Shown here one piece after another: positions 39,885 to 50,800 of a stretch of DNA of 64,000 nucleotides. The translations under genes were made by a program, and so were the position numbers. Within the stretch, counting starts at the first letter, position 1, and each line of letters opens with the position of its first letter. The notes under the pieces are model-generated. The model searched no databases and was not told the origin of the DNA. It saw only the letters and a program-made list of their open reading frames with translations. Origin of the DNA: Amblyornis subalaris (lineage: Eukaryota; Chordata; Aves; Passeriformes; Ptilonorhynchidae); NCBI GenBank assembly GCA_018881555.1, contig JACAXG010000262.1:66665-130664 (forward strand). The letters run 5' to 3'.

Positions 39885-41904
39885 AGGCACCCCTGGGATT
39901 CCAACTAGGACACCCCAGTGCTGCCAGAGCTGTGCACCAGAAACACTTCAAGGACACCCCAGCCCAAAGGTGTTGGTTCGGTTTGGGGGAGGGATCCCTG
40001 CGCCGAGAGCTTAAGGAATAAATACGTCAACACCCAGGGAGGGTGAGTAGGGATAAGAAACCACAAAAAAAATTCCTAATGGATCTCAGTGATCCCAGCA
40101 GAGCCCAGGAGAGACATGACCCCAGGGAAGAGGCACGAAGTCCTGCACAACAGAGTTACACTCCCACAGATGGTCCCTGCACTCTCTGGATCAGCATCAG
40201 GACCATCTAGCTCATTTTCCCACTCCAGGTGAAAGGGAACCCTTGCAAAATGCACATGTTCAGAGTCTGTGCTTTGATTTTTCTCATCTGAGAAATCTGA
40301 ATAAAGAATTTCCTTCCCCACATACCAGTGAGAAAAAGTTATTCCCGGATATTTATAAAACATGGGATCTCCTCAGCAATGAGAAACTGAGTGTCCCTGG
40401 GTCAGACACTGAAATACTTAAGTATTTAAATATATTGAAGTATATTTATATTAGAATCATGGAGTCACAGAGTGATTTGGGTTGGAAGGGAACTTAAAGC
40501 CCATCCAGCCCAACCCCCTGCCATGGGCAGAGACACCTTCCACTATCCCAGGTTGCTCCAAGCCCCGTCCAACCCGGCCTTGGACACCTTCAGAGATGGG
40601 GCAGCCACAGTTTCTCTGGGCAACCTGTGCCAGGGCCTCACACTCTCTATTACATTTAAATACCAAAGTAATATAATATTTAAGTACTAAAGTATCTGAA
40701 GTCTTTATCTCCCTTGTAAAGCAGATGAATATTACAACTCCAGTTATTAACTGGTTTTTTCTCCCCTGTAATCAGAACAGTAAATTAATATATAACATAA
40801 ACTCCTCCCTGGGTTAAAGAAAACAGAACTTCCCAGGATTTAGGCAGCAGAACTGGAATTCTGGAGCTGAGCCCTGTGCTGGCTCTGTAAGGAGCACACA
40901 GCTGCTCAAGAATAAAAAAACCTGATTACTCCTGGGTTTAATTTGCTTTATTGCCACCAGAGGGAGGAGGAGACACACTGGTGGCATTCCCGCGAAAACA
41001 AAACTCCAACGCAACCCCCAGCAGAACTGTTCCAAGGTTATTAGGGACCGCTCATCCCAAGGTTATTAGGGTCCCTGAATTCTCCTGCCACCTGGAGCAG
41101 AGCTGTCACCTGTTAACCGCTGATCCACACTGCCACCAAATCCTTTGGAAAGCTCTGGTGACCACAAAGCTGACAGTTTTCCAGAATGTGTTTGTGGAGC
41201 GGTCAGTTTTGACTCAGCCTTAAGTCAAAACCCAAACTCCGCGTGCTGCACGCAGAACTTATGAATACATAAATTGTTTTATCTCTGTCCATGATTCCCA
41301 TCAAAGGTCTGGAAGATCACTGGGAGCCCGTGCTCGCATACCAAAGGATTTAAGGTGTCCTCAAACCGCAGACTGAAAACTGCTGCTCAGAGAGAGCACG
41401 GAGTGGCTGAGCAAACCCAGCCACTCACAGCAGCTGGAAAATCAACTCCCTGACAAGTGTTTGAACTGAACCATTAATCAAACCCCTGATGAAACTCCTG
41501 CAGAGACCCAGAGCTCGGCTGAGTTGCCGAGGGCAGCACAGGCTGCTTTAAGAGACGTGACTGTACCCGGAACTGCCGAGCACCAAACGAGAGAACTTTG
41601 CCGGGGTTAAACACAAAGTTGTGCTGTCCGGTTTGTCCCGGTTTGGGAATAAACTGGCAGCTCCTCCCCTGCCAGTTGGGGCACTCTGGTCACTGCTTGG
41701 CTGCAGATGCACTGTTCCATCCTCGCCTGTGACCGGACTTGGAAATCAGCTGGAGAGAAGAGTCGACCAAAGCAACCCAAGGAGCTGAATGTACTTTGAG
41801 ACGAGCATGGCAAGTACATGAACACAGCTCTGTCTGAGCTCCCAGAGCTCTAACACACAGGAGAAGCAGTTTGACTCTGTGCGGATCCTCTGCCCACGCT
41901 GAAA
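39885..41904. other. Intergenic region upstream of the METTL7A-like gene
   Basis: About 2 kb with one CR1 copy (40453-40643) and a small direct duplication of CCAAGGTTATTAGGG around 41034-41070. The METTL7A-like promoter should lie in the last few hundred bases, but there is no CpG island and I could not place a start site. Confidence 0.5.
40453..40643 (-). repeat. CR1 3' end
   Basis: Reverse strand: TAGAATCATGGAGTCACAGA tail, CTGCCATGGGCAGAGACACC, to CCTGTGCCAGGGCCTCACAC. Confidence 0.9.
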
Positions 41905-42414
41905 ATGCCAGAGGCCAGTGCCAGCGTCCTCCTGCTCCGTGCTTGCCTGGCACTGCTAGCCTTGCCCATCTACCTGCTGTCCTTTGTGGGCATGTGGGAG
42001 CCTTTCTGCAAGAAGGTCTTTTTTCCTTTCATCTTAGACAAGATTGGTATAGTTCATGACAAGAAATCAAAGAAGCCTAAGCAGGAGCTATTCCGTAATC
42101 TCCCCGACTTCAGGGGCCCCTCAGGGGAGCTGAAGCTGCTGGAGATCGGCACCGGCAGCGGCTCCAACTTCCAGTTCTACCCATCGGGCTGCAAAGTCAC
42201 TTGCACCGACATCAACCCCAGCTTCCAGGAGAGTCTCTCCAAAAACATGAAGAAGAACCAGCACCTCCACTACGAGCGGTTCCTGGTGGCTGCAGGGGAA
42301 GACCTGCACCAGGTGCCCAGCGGCTCCATGGACGTCGTGGTTTGCACCCTGGTGCTGTGCTCCGTCCAGAGTGTCAGCAGCACCCTGAGGGAAGTGCTCC
42401 GGGTGCTCCGGCCG
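41905..42414 (+). CDS. METTL7A: METTL7A-like exon 1 (coding part)
   Basis: 170 codons from MPEASAS to VLRP, ending at donor CCG|GTGAGT in phase 0. It carries the membrane anchor and the SAM-binding motifs. The frame stays open into the intron by chance. Confidence 0.92.
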
Positions 42415-43729
42415 GTGAGTACTCGGAAAAAAAACTTTGTTATTACCTTTAACATCTATTCCACGCCACAAGGAAAGGAAAAAAAAAAGGTAAAAAAGAG
42501 TTGGTTTGAGCTTAAAACCCAGACACAGTTTGGTTCCTACAACCACTCTGCATGGCTGAGTGGTGCAAAGGGTACTGGGCAGACTGGTTTAGGCTTAGAA
42601 ATAGAATCCTAAAAGCAACATTCTGCTAACTAAAAGTACTTACAAAATCAGCAGCAATCACAGTCCATCATTTAAAGCAAAATGTGGTGTTGTCCCTCCC
42701 TACTCACCTGATTTGCCGTAGGTGGAAAGCTCTGAGCAAGGCCCAAAGTCTGGTTTTAAATGAACTGCTTCAGTCTCTCTGAAGTGGAGCTACTCTACCT
42801 GTAGGACCAGCCCAGTCTTACTAGTCTAAATAAACACCTTCATTCATTTCCTGGAGTTACTAATGAGCTGCAGAAAAAAAACCAGCTGGTTTGTTGGGGT
42901 ATTTTTGCAACAGACTTTCAGCTTTTAAAGTGGCATTTTCATAGAACCATGAAATGGTTTGGATTGGGAGGGACCTTAAAGATCATCCTGTTCCACCCCC
43001 TGCCATGGGCAGAGACACCTTCCACTATCCCAGGTTGCTCCAAGCCCCGTCCAACCTGGCCTGGGACACTTCCAGGGATGGGGCAGACACAGCTTCTCTG
43101 GGTGACCTGTGCCAGGGCCTCACCACCCCCACTGGGAAGAATTTCTTCCCAATATCTCATGTAACCCTGCCCTCTGTGAAAAACTGATGGGTTGGAGCAG
43201 GATTTACACATTTCTCTTAGTTTCCTTTGGAAAAAAATGTCATGTTAGCAACTAATTGAAACTAAACCACAACAAACTACTGCTGGAATAAAAGTGGGAT
43301 CAAATAAGTCAATTCTTTGTGCTTTTTGAATGGGCATTTTGAATCTCTGCATGTTTCCTTCTTTCATTAATCCAACTAACAGAGGGAAGGGAAAAAGGAA
43401 GGAAAAAAGCAAGGGAAAAGGGAAGAGAAGGGGCAGTGGGAGCCGCTTGGTATGACCCCCACACCCACTGTAAGAGGACTCTGTGTTCCCAGGGAGGAGC
43501 TTTCTATTTCTTGGAGCACGTGGCTGCTGAGCATTCCAGCTGGAAGTATTTTTGGCAGCAGGTCTGTTACCCGACTTGGAAACTCGTCTTTGCTGGATGC
43601 TGCCTCACGAGAGAGCTATGGAAGAATCTGGAAGAGGCCAAGTTCTCAGAGCTGAAGATACAACACATAAGTGTGGCACTGCCCTGGACGCCCATCGAGC
43701 CGCACATCATAGGGTACGGGGTGAAGTAA
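41905..43729 (+). CDS. METTL7A: METTL7A/TMT1A-like methyltransferase, two exons
   Basis: A SAM-dependent methyltransferase of the METTL7/TMT1 family, whose members sit on ER and lipid-droplet membranes and methylate alkyl thiols. The joined product is 248 residues (family about 244). An N-terminal hydrophobic anchor (about residues 8-30) precedes a basic stretch. Motif I is LLEIGTGSGSN (residues 78-88), followed by VTCTDINPSF, VVAAGEDLHQ-like LVAAGEDLHQ, MDVVVCTLVLCSVQ and RPGGAFYFLEH, all family blocks. The C-terminus is PHIIGYGVK. The start Met at 41905 opens the hydrophobic anchor; no earlier in-frame Met was seen. Position next to TMPRSS12 favours METTL7A over METTL7B, though some C-terminal residues are METTL7B-like. 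It lies head to tail with TMPRSS12, about 1 kb away. Confidence 0.9.
42940..43190 (-). repeat. CR1 3' end in the METTL7A-like intron
   Basis: Reverse strand: CATAGAACCATGAAATGGTT tail through TCTCATGTAACCCTGCCCTC. Confidence 0.9.
43493..43729 (+). CDS. METTL7A: METTL7A-like exon 2 with stop
   Basis: After acceptor TTCCCAG|GGA it encodes GGAFYFLEHVAAEHSSWKYF, WQQVCYPTWKLVFAGCCLTR and the C-terminus PHIIGYGVK, then TAA. Joining to exon 1 restores the RPGGAFYF block. Confidence 0.92.
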   Translation, partial: GGAFYFLEHVAAEHSSWKYFWQQVCYPTWKLVFAGCCLTRELWKNLEEAKFSELKIQHISVALPWTPIEPHIIGYGVK

Positions 43730-43887
43730 CCCCCGTCCCCCAAAATTCCTCATCGTGACCAACACACCCAGCACAGCACAGGCTCCTCCACACATGCTCA
43801 TATCAGTGACAAGCGAAGGACTTAAATCAGAAATTGAATTCAGTGTCAGGTGAGAAGAGAGGGTCGTTTTTCTGAACGTCTCTGAAA

Positions 43888-44155
43888 CACAGAGTCAGTG
43901 AGGTTGGAAAAGCCCTTTTGGATCAGAGTCCAAGAGTTAACCCAGCACCATGTTCACCACTAAACCATGTCCCCAAGTGCCACATCCACACGTTTTTTGA
44001 ACACTGCCAGGGATGGTGACTCCACCACTGCCCTGGGCAGCCTGTGCCAGGTCCTGACAGCCCTTTCCATAAAGAAATCTTTCCTAATATCTAATTAAAC
44101 CTCTCCTGGTGTAACTTGAGGCCGTTTCCCTTGTGAAGCCCTGGCGCTGCTGACC
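43888..44155 (-). repeat. CR1 fragment, older subfamily
   Basis: Reverse strand: ACACAGAGTCAGTGAGGTTG tail, TCCACCACTGCCCTGGGCAG, TAATATCTAATTAAACCTCT. Confidence 0.82.
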
Positions 44156-44224
44156 TTGCCTTGCTGAAGCTCAGTGCAGTCTGGGAGGATCCCAGGACAA
44201 CAAAAACCAGCCTAGGAGGCAGAA

Positions 44225-44230
44225 AATAAA
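44225..44230 (+). promoter_or_regulatory. Candidate poly(A) signal AATAAA for the METTL7A-like gene
   Basis: It lies about 500 nt after the stop codon, on the gene's strand and before the TMPRSS12 promoter. A CR1 copy (43888-44155) lies between the stop and the signal and would be part of the 3' UTR. Confidence 0.4.
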
Positions 44231-44400
44231 TGTATTAATGGAAGGGAACTGCTGCCTGTGCCTGGTTAACTCTGGAACAGGGTTCCTCCAGGTGCATCCC
44301 ACCTGGGATGTTGCTGGGGCTCCATTGGACCCATTGTCCCCTCCCCAGACTCTCTCACAGCTGTTCCTGTTCCACCTCATGGGACCTGAAACCCAAAACT

Positions 44401-44519
44401 TGACTCTTGGCCTAGGTGAGGGTGAGACTCCTGAACCTCTGCCCAGGTGAAGTTGAGCCCCGTGACTCTTTCTTCAGGTGAGGGTGAAACCCTTGACCCT
44501 TTGCCCAGGGAGAGTTCCC
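44401..44519. repeat. 30-31 bp minisatellite, about four units
   Basis: Units share TGA.CCTTTGCCCAGG and GTGAGGGTGAAACCC; the copies at 44401, 44431, 44462 and 44493 diverge slightly. It lies immediately upstream of the TMPRSS12 CpG island. Confidence 0.75.
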
Positions 44520-44870
44520 TGACAGGCAGTCGGTGCAGGCAGCGCGGTCCCTCCCGCTCCTCACCGGCTCCTCCGGCCGCGCTCCCGCGCCGCCCCCGCC
44601 GCTCCAACGGCCCCGTGCCAGCGCTGGCCGTTCCCCGCGGGGGCTGCCCTCACGCCCCGCCGCCATCTTCGCCCCTCGACGGAAATGCAGCAGGCGCGGC
44701 CCGCGGTGCCGCTGCTGCTGCTGCTGCTCGCGGGGCCCCTGCGCGGGTGGGCGGCCTCGAGGGACCCCGTCGACGGTACCGGGACCCCGCGGGACCCACC
44801 GGGCCGGGCCGGAGGGGTCGGGGGAGGGGGCGGCGAACGGGGAAGGGCATGAGGGGAGCGGGGCGAGGGG
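44520..44870. promoter_or_regulatory. CpG island promoter of TMPRSS12
   Basis: A short CpG-rich block overlaps the TMPRSS12 start codon. The minus strand carries GAAGATGGCGGC (44661-44670), a YY1-type motif, so initiation may be divergent. A GC-rich 3' half (44760-44870) lies in intron 1. Confidence 0.6.
44685..44775 (+). CDS. TMPRSS12: TMPRSS12 exon 1, signal peptide
   Basis: 30 codons plus one base: MQQARPAVP, six Leu (five CTG and one CTC), then [15 protein letters not shown]. Donor GACG|GTACCG. The Leu core is a CTG repeat, so its length could vary between individuals. Confidence 0.85.
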
Positions 44871-47800
44871 GGAAGGACTCCCCACAGACCNACGGAAAAA
44901 CCTCGTTTACACCAAAATCTGGTGAATTCGTAAAGCAGCAGCGACTGACCGCACTTAACCTCAAATCTATACACAATGCACCTTAATCAGATAAATATAC
45001 GTATTTCATACCAGCTGTGAAGTTCCGGGATCCCCAGACGCCAGGATCTCTGAGGCAGCGAGTCCTGCAGTACGCAGATCCAAGAGACTTCCAGCCAAAG
45101 AATGACCATCTCATTCCACCCCCTGCCATGGGCAGGGACACCTTCCACTAGCCCAGGTTGCTCCGAGCCCCGTCCAACCTGGTCTGGGACACTCCCAGGG
45201 ATGGGGCAGCCACAGTTTATCTGGGCAATGTGTGCCAGGGCCTCCCCACCCCCACAGAGAGGAATTTCTTCCCAATATCCCATCTAACCCTGCCCTCTGG
45301 CAGTTTAAAGCCATTCCCCCTTGTCCTGGCACCCCAGGCCCTTGTCCAAAGTCTCTCTCCATCTTTCCTGCAGCTCCTTCAGGCACTGGAAGGCCACGGT
45401 TACATCACCCCAAAGCTTTTCTTCTTCAGGCTGAACAATCCCAATTCTGCCAGCCTTTTCTCACAGCAGAGCTGCTCCATCCTTCTGAACAACTTGGTGG
45501 CCTCCTCTCCCAACAGGTCCATGTCTTTCCTGTGCTGTGGCAATGCGGGAGGTTAAAAACCCAAGACCAAATTAAAAAAAAAAACCAAACAAACAACCAC
45601 CACCAAAAGAGGCCCACCAAACCCAACCAAACAAAAAAGCCAAAATAACAAAAAAGACCAACCAANAAACCCAAGCACTCCAAAATGCTACCCCAAAAGC
45701 TCGGTTCTGCCCTCCAGGCGCTCCAAGGGGTCCATTGTGTTTTGCAGAGTGTCAGCAGCAGCTGCCGCTGGCCCGGACCGCCGCGTCCTGGATCGTGGGT
45801 GGCCATGAGGCCCCGGAGGGTGCGTGGCCATGGGTTGTGAGCCTGCAGGTGCTGCGAGGCGGCGTCCGGTTCATGCACCTGTGCGGCGGCGTCCTGCTGA
45901 GCCAGAGAGCCGTGCTGACCGCCGGGCACTGTGTCGACGGCAGGACGTATGTACTGGGGCTGACCGCTGGGCACCACGGCTGGACACCAGCCCGGGGGTG
46001 CCTGTGGGGGGCAAGGAGGCCATGGGCATCTGGGTTGTGTCAGTCACAGTGTGGCCAGAGGAGCTGGGCAGGGATTGTCCCCCTGTGCTGTGCTCCAGTT
46101 CTGGGCTCTCACAGGTCCTCCATTGTGGAGCTGGAGCGTGTCCAGAGCTGGGAACAAAGCTAGGGAAGGGGCTGGATCACAGGTCTGATTGAAAAGACCT
46201 CCAAGACCGTCGAGTCCAACCTATGACCAATCCCCACCTTGTCACCAGACCAGAGCACTGAGTACCACCTCCAGTTGTTCCTTCGACACCTCAAGGGATG
46301 GGGACTCCACCAACTCCCTGGGCAGTCAACATCAGGAATAATCAATCAAGAATTATAAGTCAACATCAAGAAGTCTTGGCTGTGCCCTTCTGGCCTGGCC
46401 CAGAATGACCTGGGTTGTTTCTAGAAAAGGGCCGTTTGGTTTTGATTTATAGAATCACAGAATGGGATGTTTGGATGAGATCTTCTTGCCCAGCCGCTAA
46501 CTCTGGGCTTTTCCAACTCTGGACTATTCACCCCAGCCTAGTGCTGGGATCATGGCCAAGGAAGGAGCCTGTGGAACAGCAGGTGGAGCAGAAAGACCCT
46601 CCCCCATGCCAGATTTTCTGCTCCCTCCTCAGCCCACTCCCCTAAAGTAGTTTGGGTTGCTTTGTCATTTCCACCGAGCTCTGATTTTTCTAGTTAATAG
46701 GTTTTTCTGAACCACTAAAACTCACCACAAAAAGAAAATGTCGCAATATTTAGATTACAAACAATTCATTAGTTTTAACACTATTTCTTTTTTTCTTGTT
46801 TATCAGAACCAACAATTTGGCACTTAATTTTTTTTGACAATGTGGTAATAACTCTTCAGAACAGACTTTTAACTGCACTTACAGCAACTCTGGAGCATTT
46901 CAGCTCCCAGCACTGGTCTCTTTTCCAGCCTTTACCACAGTTGCACAATCTGCATCAGCTGACATTGACTGTGTTGACACAACCATGACCTGAGGGAAAG
47001 TGAACTGTAAAATCTGGGAACTTTGGAATTTTACCCTTTCTCAGGACTTGGTTACATCAGCTCCTTGTTTGCATATAACCACCATATATTTGCAATATAA
47101 TGCGCCTTTAAATTATCAATTGAATTTTTACCTTAATTTTGGAGGTTAATTTGAATTTTCTAGCTCATCCCAGGCCAAATTCAAATCTCAATAAAGATTT
47201 TTTTCATACTTGACTGGAAATTAGTTCTGAATGACTCTACCCCTATTTTTAAATTTAATAGTAACTCGATAGTCATTATTTTTAGTTCTAGATAATGGAT
47301 CTCCCAGGTCTAGGTACAAGCAGAGTCTTTATGAGCATTGTGGGGATGAGCCTCCTTCCTTTGTGCAAAATAAACCCATGGTTTTAGCTTTTTCAGACTA
47401 GTATCTCCTGGTGGCCTCTGCTGATATGGGGTGGGAGGCAAAATCTGGGTGTCAGCTTAAATTCTTAATCAGAATTTTCCTTAACAGCCATAACCAGCAT
47501 TAGGCAAAGGGAGTGTTCACATGGACAGAATGGTAATGAGGCAAATTTGTTCCAGGAAATATTTACTATGGAATTTTCAATGTATATGCCTAAAGGTGCA
47601 TAAGCAAAAGAAAACAGGGTTAGACGGAATATTGGGAAGAAATTCCTGTGAGGGTGGTGAGGCCCTGGCACAGGTCACCCAGAGAAGCTGTGGCTGTCCC
47701 ATCCCTGGGAGTGTCCCAGGCCAGGTCGGATGGGGCTTGGAGCAGCCTGGGATAGTAGAAGGTGTCCCTGCCTGTGGCAGGAGGTGGAACAGGATGAGCT

Positions 47801-50800
47801 TTAAGGTGCCTCCAACCCAACCCATTCCAGGATTCCATGATTCCATGAAAACAAAATGATTAAAACAATGTAAAACCCATGAGAATTCTCTCGCAGGGAT
47901 CCATGTTCCTGGCGAGCTGTTCTGGGCGTGCACAACCTTCAAAAACACAGTCCACACACAGCAAAAAGAAGGATCAGGAGGATCATGGTGCACTCGGAGT
48001 TCAAGAGAGACACCTTTGAGAATGACATTGCCGTGTTTGAGCTGAACTCGGCGGTGCGGTACAGCCTCTACATCCAGCCCACGTGCCTGCCCCCGGCTCC
48101 CCTGATCCTGCCCATGGAGAACAGCTCTGACTGCTACATCAGCGGCTGGGGACGCACCACTGAGAAGGGTAATGGGCTCCAGCCCCTGCTGAGCACGTTC
48201 TCACCCACACACCAGCGGGGCCCACCCACACCAGTTCCCTGAATTTATAAACTCACTTTGCACTTCGATCTTAGAGGCTTTTTCCGATTTCAAGGAGGAA
48301 TTGCATCAAACTGAAAGAAAGAGGGCAGGTTCCGATTAGGTATTAGGAAGAACTCCTCCCTGTGAGGGTGCTGAGCACAGCAAAAAGAAGGGTCAGGTTG
48401 CCCAGAGAAGCTGTGGCTGCCCCATCCCTTAAGTGTCCAAGGCCAGGTTGGACAGGGCTTGGAGCAACCTGGGATAGTGGAAGGTGTCGCTGCCCATGGC
48501 AGGGGGTGGAACAAGATGATCTTTAAGGTCCCTTCCAACCCAAACCATTATGTGATTCTCACTGGATTTGCTCAGGTTATGGTCTCTTCACACAATGTCA
48601 TTTAACTCTGCAATGAGGATCTGCTTTCAGGGGTTTTCCATGACAAGCAGGTTAGACCCACACAGTTGTAACCACAGGAATACATTTCCCAGCCTTTCTT
48701 CCAAGTATAACATGAAAAAAAGGAAAACTCACGCAATTTCAGATTCATAGTGCAGGTCAACTTGGGCTTTTTTATTGAAAAGTTACAATTCTGATGCCGT
48801 ATGTCGAGAATTGAGGGGGCCCCATGGGATTTATGGATGACTACACCCCCTCCAATTCTCTTTTTACTCCCACTGGGCACCAACTCAATGCCAGCTGGTG
48901 TTGTGCATCGTGTGTGGGAGTTTCAGGGTCAGCTGGGATTGTATGATCCTGTTTGATAAGTCACCTCTGACACTTTGAGCAAGGCCGGTGTATTATCATT
49001 GACACTTCTTCTGAGGAAGAATTGCAAAATCTACATCAAATCCAAGTCTGCAAACCCTTAACCCACTCCACTTTCAATCCCTTGGGAACAGGCAGGATCT
49101 GTGTCATATCCATGTCTAAACATGTCCAGAACACGCCTAGGCTGGCAAAACAGGGAAAAGCACAGTAGAATTGCTACACACACCAGTGTATTTCACCTTG
49201 CTAAATTCTGTCTCCATTCAAGGTAAAACCTCATCTTTGCTGAAAGAAGCCCAAGTGGAAATCCTCCCTCCCAGCCTGTGTAACAGCTCTGAGGGGTACG
49301 CGGGGCTCATGGGCAACAACATGCTCTGCGCCGGTGCCTGGGCCGGAGGCACCGACACCTGCCAGGTGAGAAGGGAAGTGGTGCCCCACCTGCCCGCGGG
49401 GAACTCCCATGCCAGAGGCTCAGTGGCATCGTGATTTGTAGCAGAATTAATTAAAATAGCAGTAATACTAACTGGAAAACATGTCAAATGCAAAAGAGGC
49501 ATCATAAAAGGGTGGGACAGTGATTGCAAAGCAAAACCACCTCAAAAACACACAAAGAATTTGGTGATATTGGAAATATGACAGAAATAAGTAAACAAAG
49601 GGGAATGATAAAGAATGCAACATTTATGCCACAAAGGTGTCAGTAAATGATATTATACAAAACATTGGACAGACACATGTCACTGTACCATGGACTGTGT
49701 GTGAAGCACATGACTGTCTCACCTGTTCTTGTGTTTCTGGGAGAGCAGCATCAGACAGGGATATGGCTCAGGGCTCTGGTTCAGGGATAGAGCTCTGGGA
49801 AGTGGCTTGGGGACGTGGCATGATTTTCATTTAAATGTTGAGCAATCGCCACCTGTTTCTCGGAAAAGCCAGTTCTCAGATCCAAAGCACTGGCAGAAGC
49901 TGTGGCACCAGCTGGGACATGGAGACATTTATAATTAAACCCCATAATGTATCCTAAGTACTTTGTCTGATACACTTCCTGCTTCCCTCAGCAGTTTTCC
50001 CCAAGCAGGTGACACGGCCGAGACACAGGATATGTGTTCCTTACTGTGTCTCCTGGAGCTTCCACACTGTGTGGACAACACATTCCCCGACTGAGGACTG
50101 AAGGTTTAGATTTAGTCATGAAAAGGAGCAGAGAGAAAACAGAACTTGAGTTAAAAGACACTGAAGCATTTCAGGCCTGGGGCTCTGGTCAGTGCAGTGT
50201 CTTGACCAGAATCAGGAGGAATTTCTCCATGGAAAGGGTGGTCAGGCATTGGAAAGGGCTGCCCAGAGAGGTGGTGGAGTCCCCATCCCTGGAGGTGTCC
50301 AAGGAACGACTGGACGCGGCACTCAGTGCTTGGGCTGGTGACAAGGTGGGGATCACTCACAGGTTGGACTTGATGGTCTTGGAGGTCTTTTCCAACCTCA
50401 GGGGTTTTGGTTCCGTGTCTTTCAGCATCACCAGATTTACCTTGAGTTGTCCATGTGCTACTGCCCACGCTACTGTCATTGTTACTAGCCAGTTAACTGA
50501 GCTGCTTAAAATCAATCTAAAAAATAGATTTATTACTGCCTGAATTGTTTCCTGGAAGGAGTTACATGTTACTGGGTTTTGTGGTGTTTATTTCTAGGGC
50601 GACAGCGGGGGCCCCTTGGTGTGTTACCACCCCGACACTGACAGGTTCTACCTCATTGGCATCGCCAGCTTTGGGGTTGGCTGTGGCCGCCCCAAATATC
50701 CCGGGGTCTACGTCCGCCTGTCTCAGTACAGAAAATGGATAAAAGCAAAACTTCTGCTGACTAACAAGGCTCGGAACCCTGTGAGCACCACACTCACCAT

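Noticed and set aside
39012..39908. Open frames of 298, 292 and 244 codons (plus) and 206 codons (minus) over the CATC array
   Set aside because: All frames are open because the repeat lacks stop triplets. The products are His/Ile/Val/Met repeats, not proteins.
42415..42612. Read-through extension of METTL7A-like exon 1
   Set aside because: The frame stays open into the intron, but the RPGGAFYF block needs splicing at 42414 to 43493.
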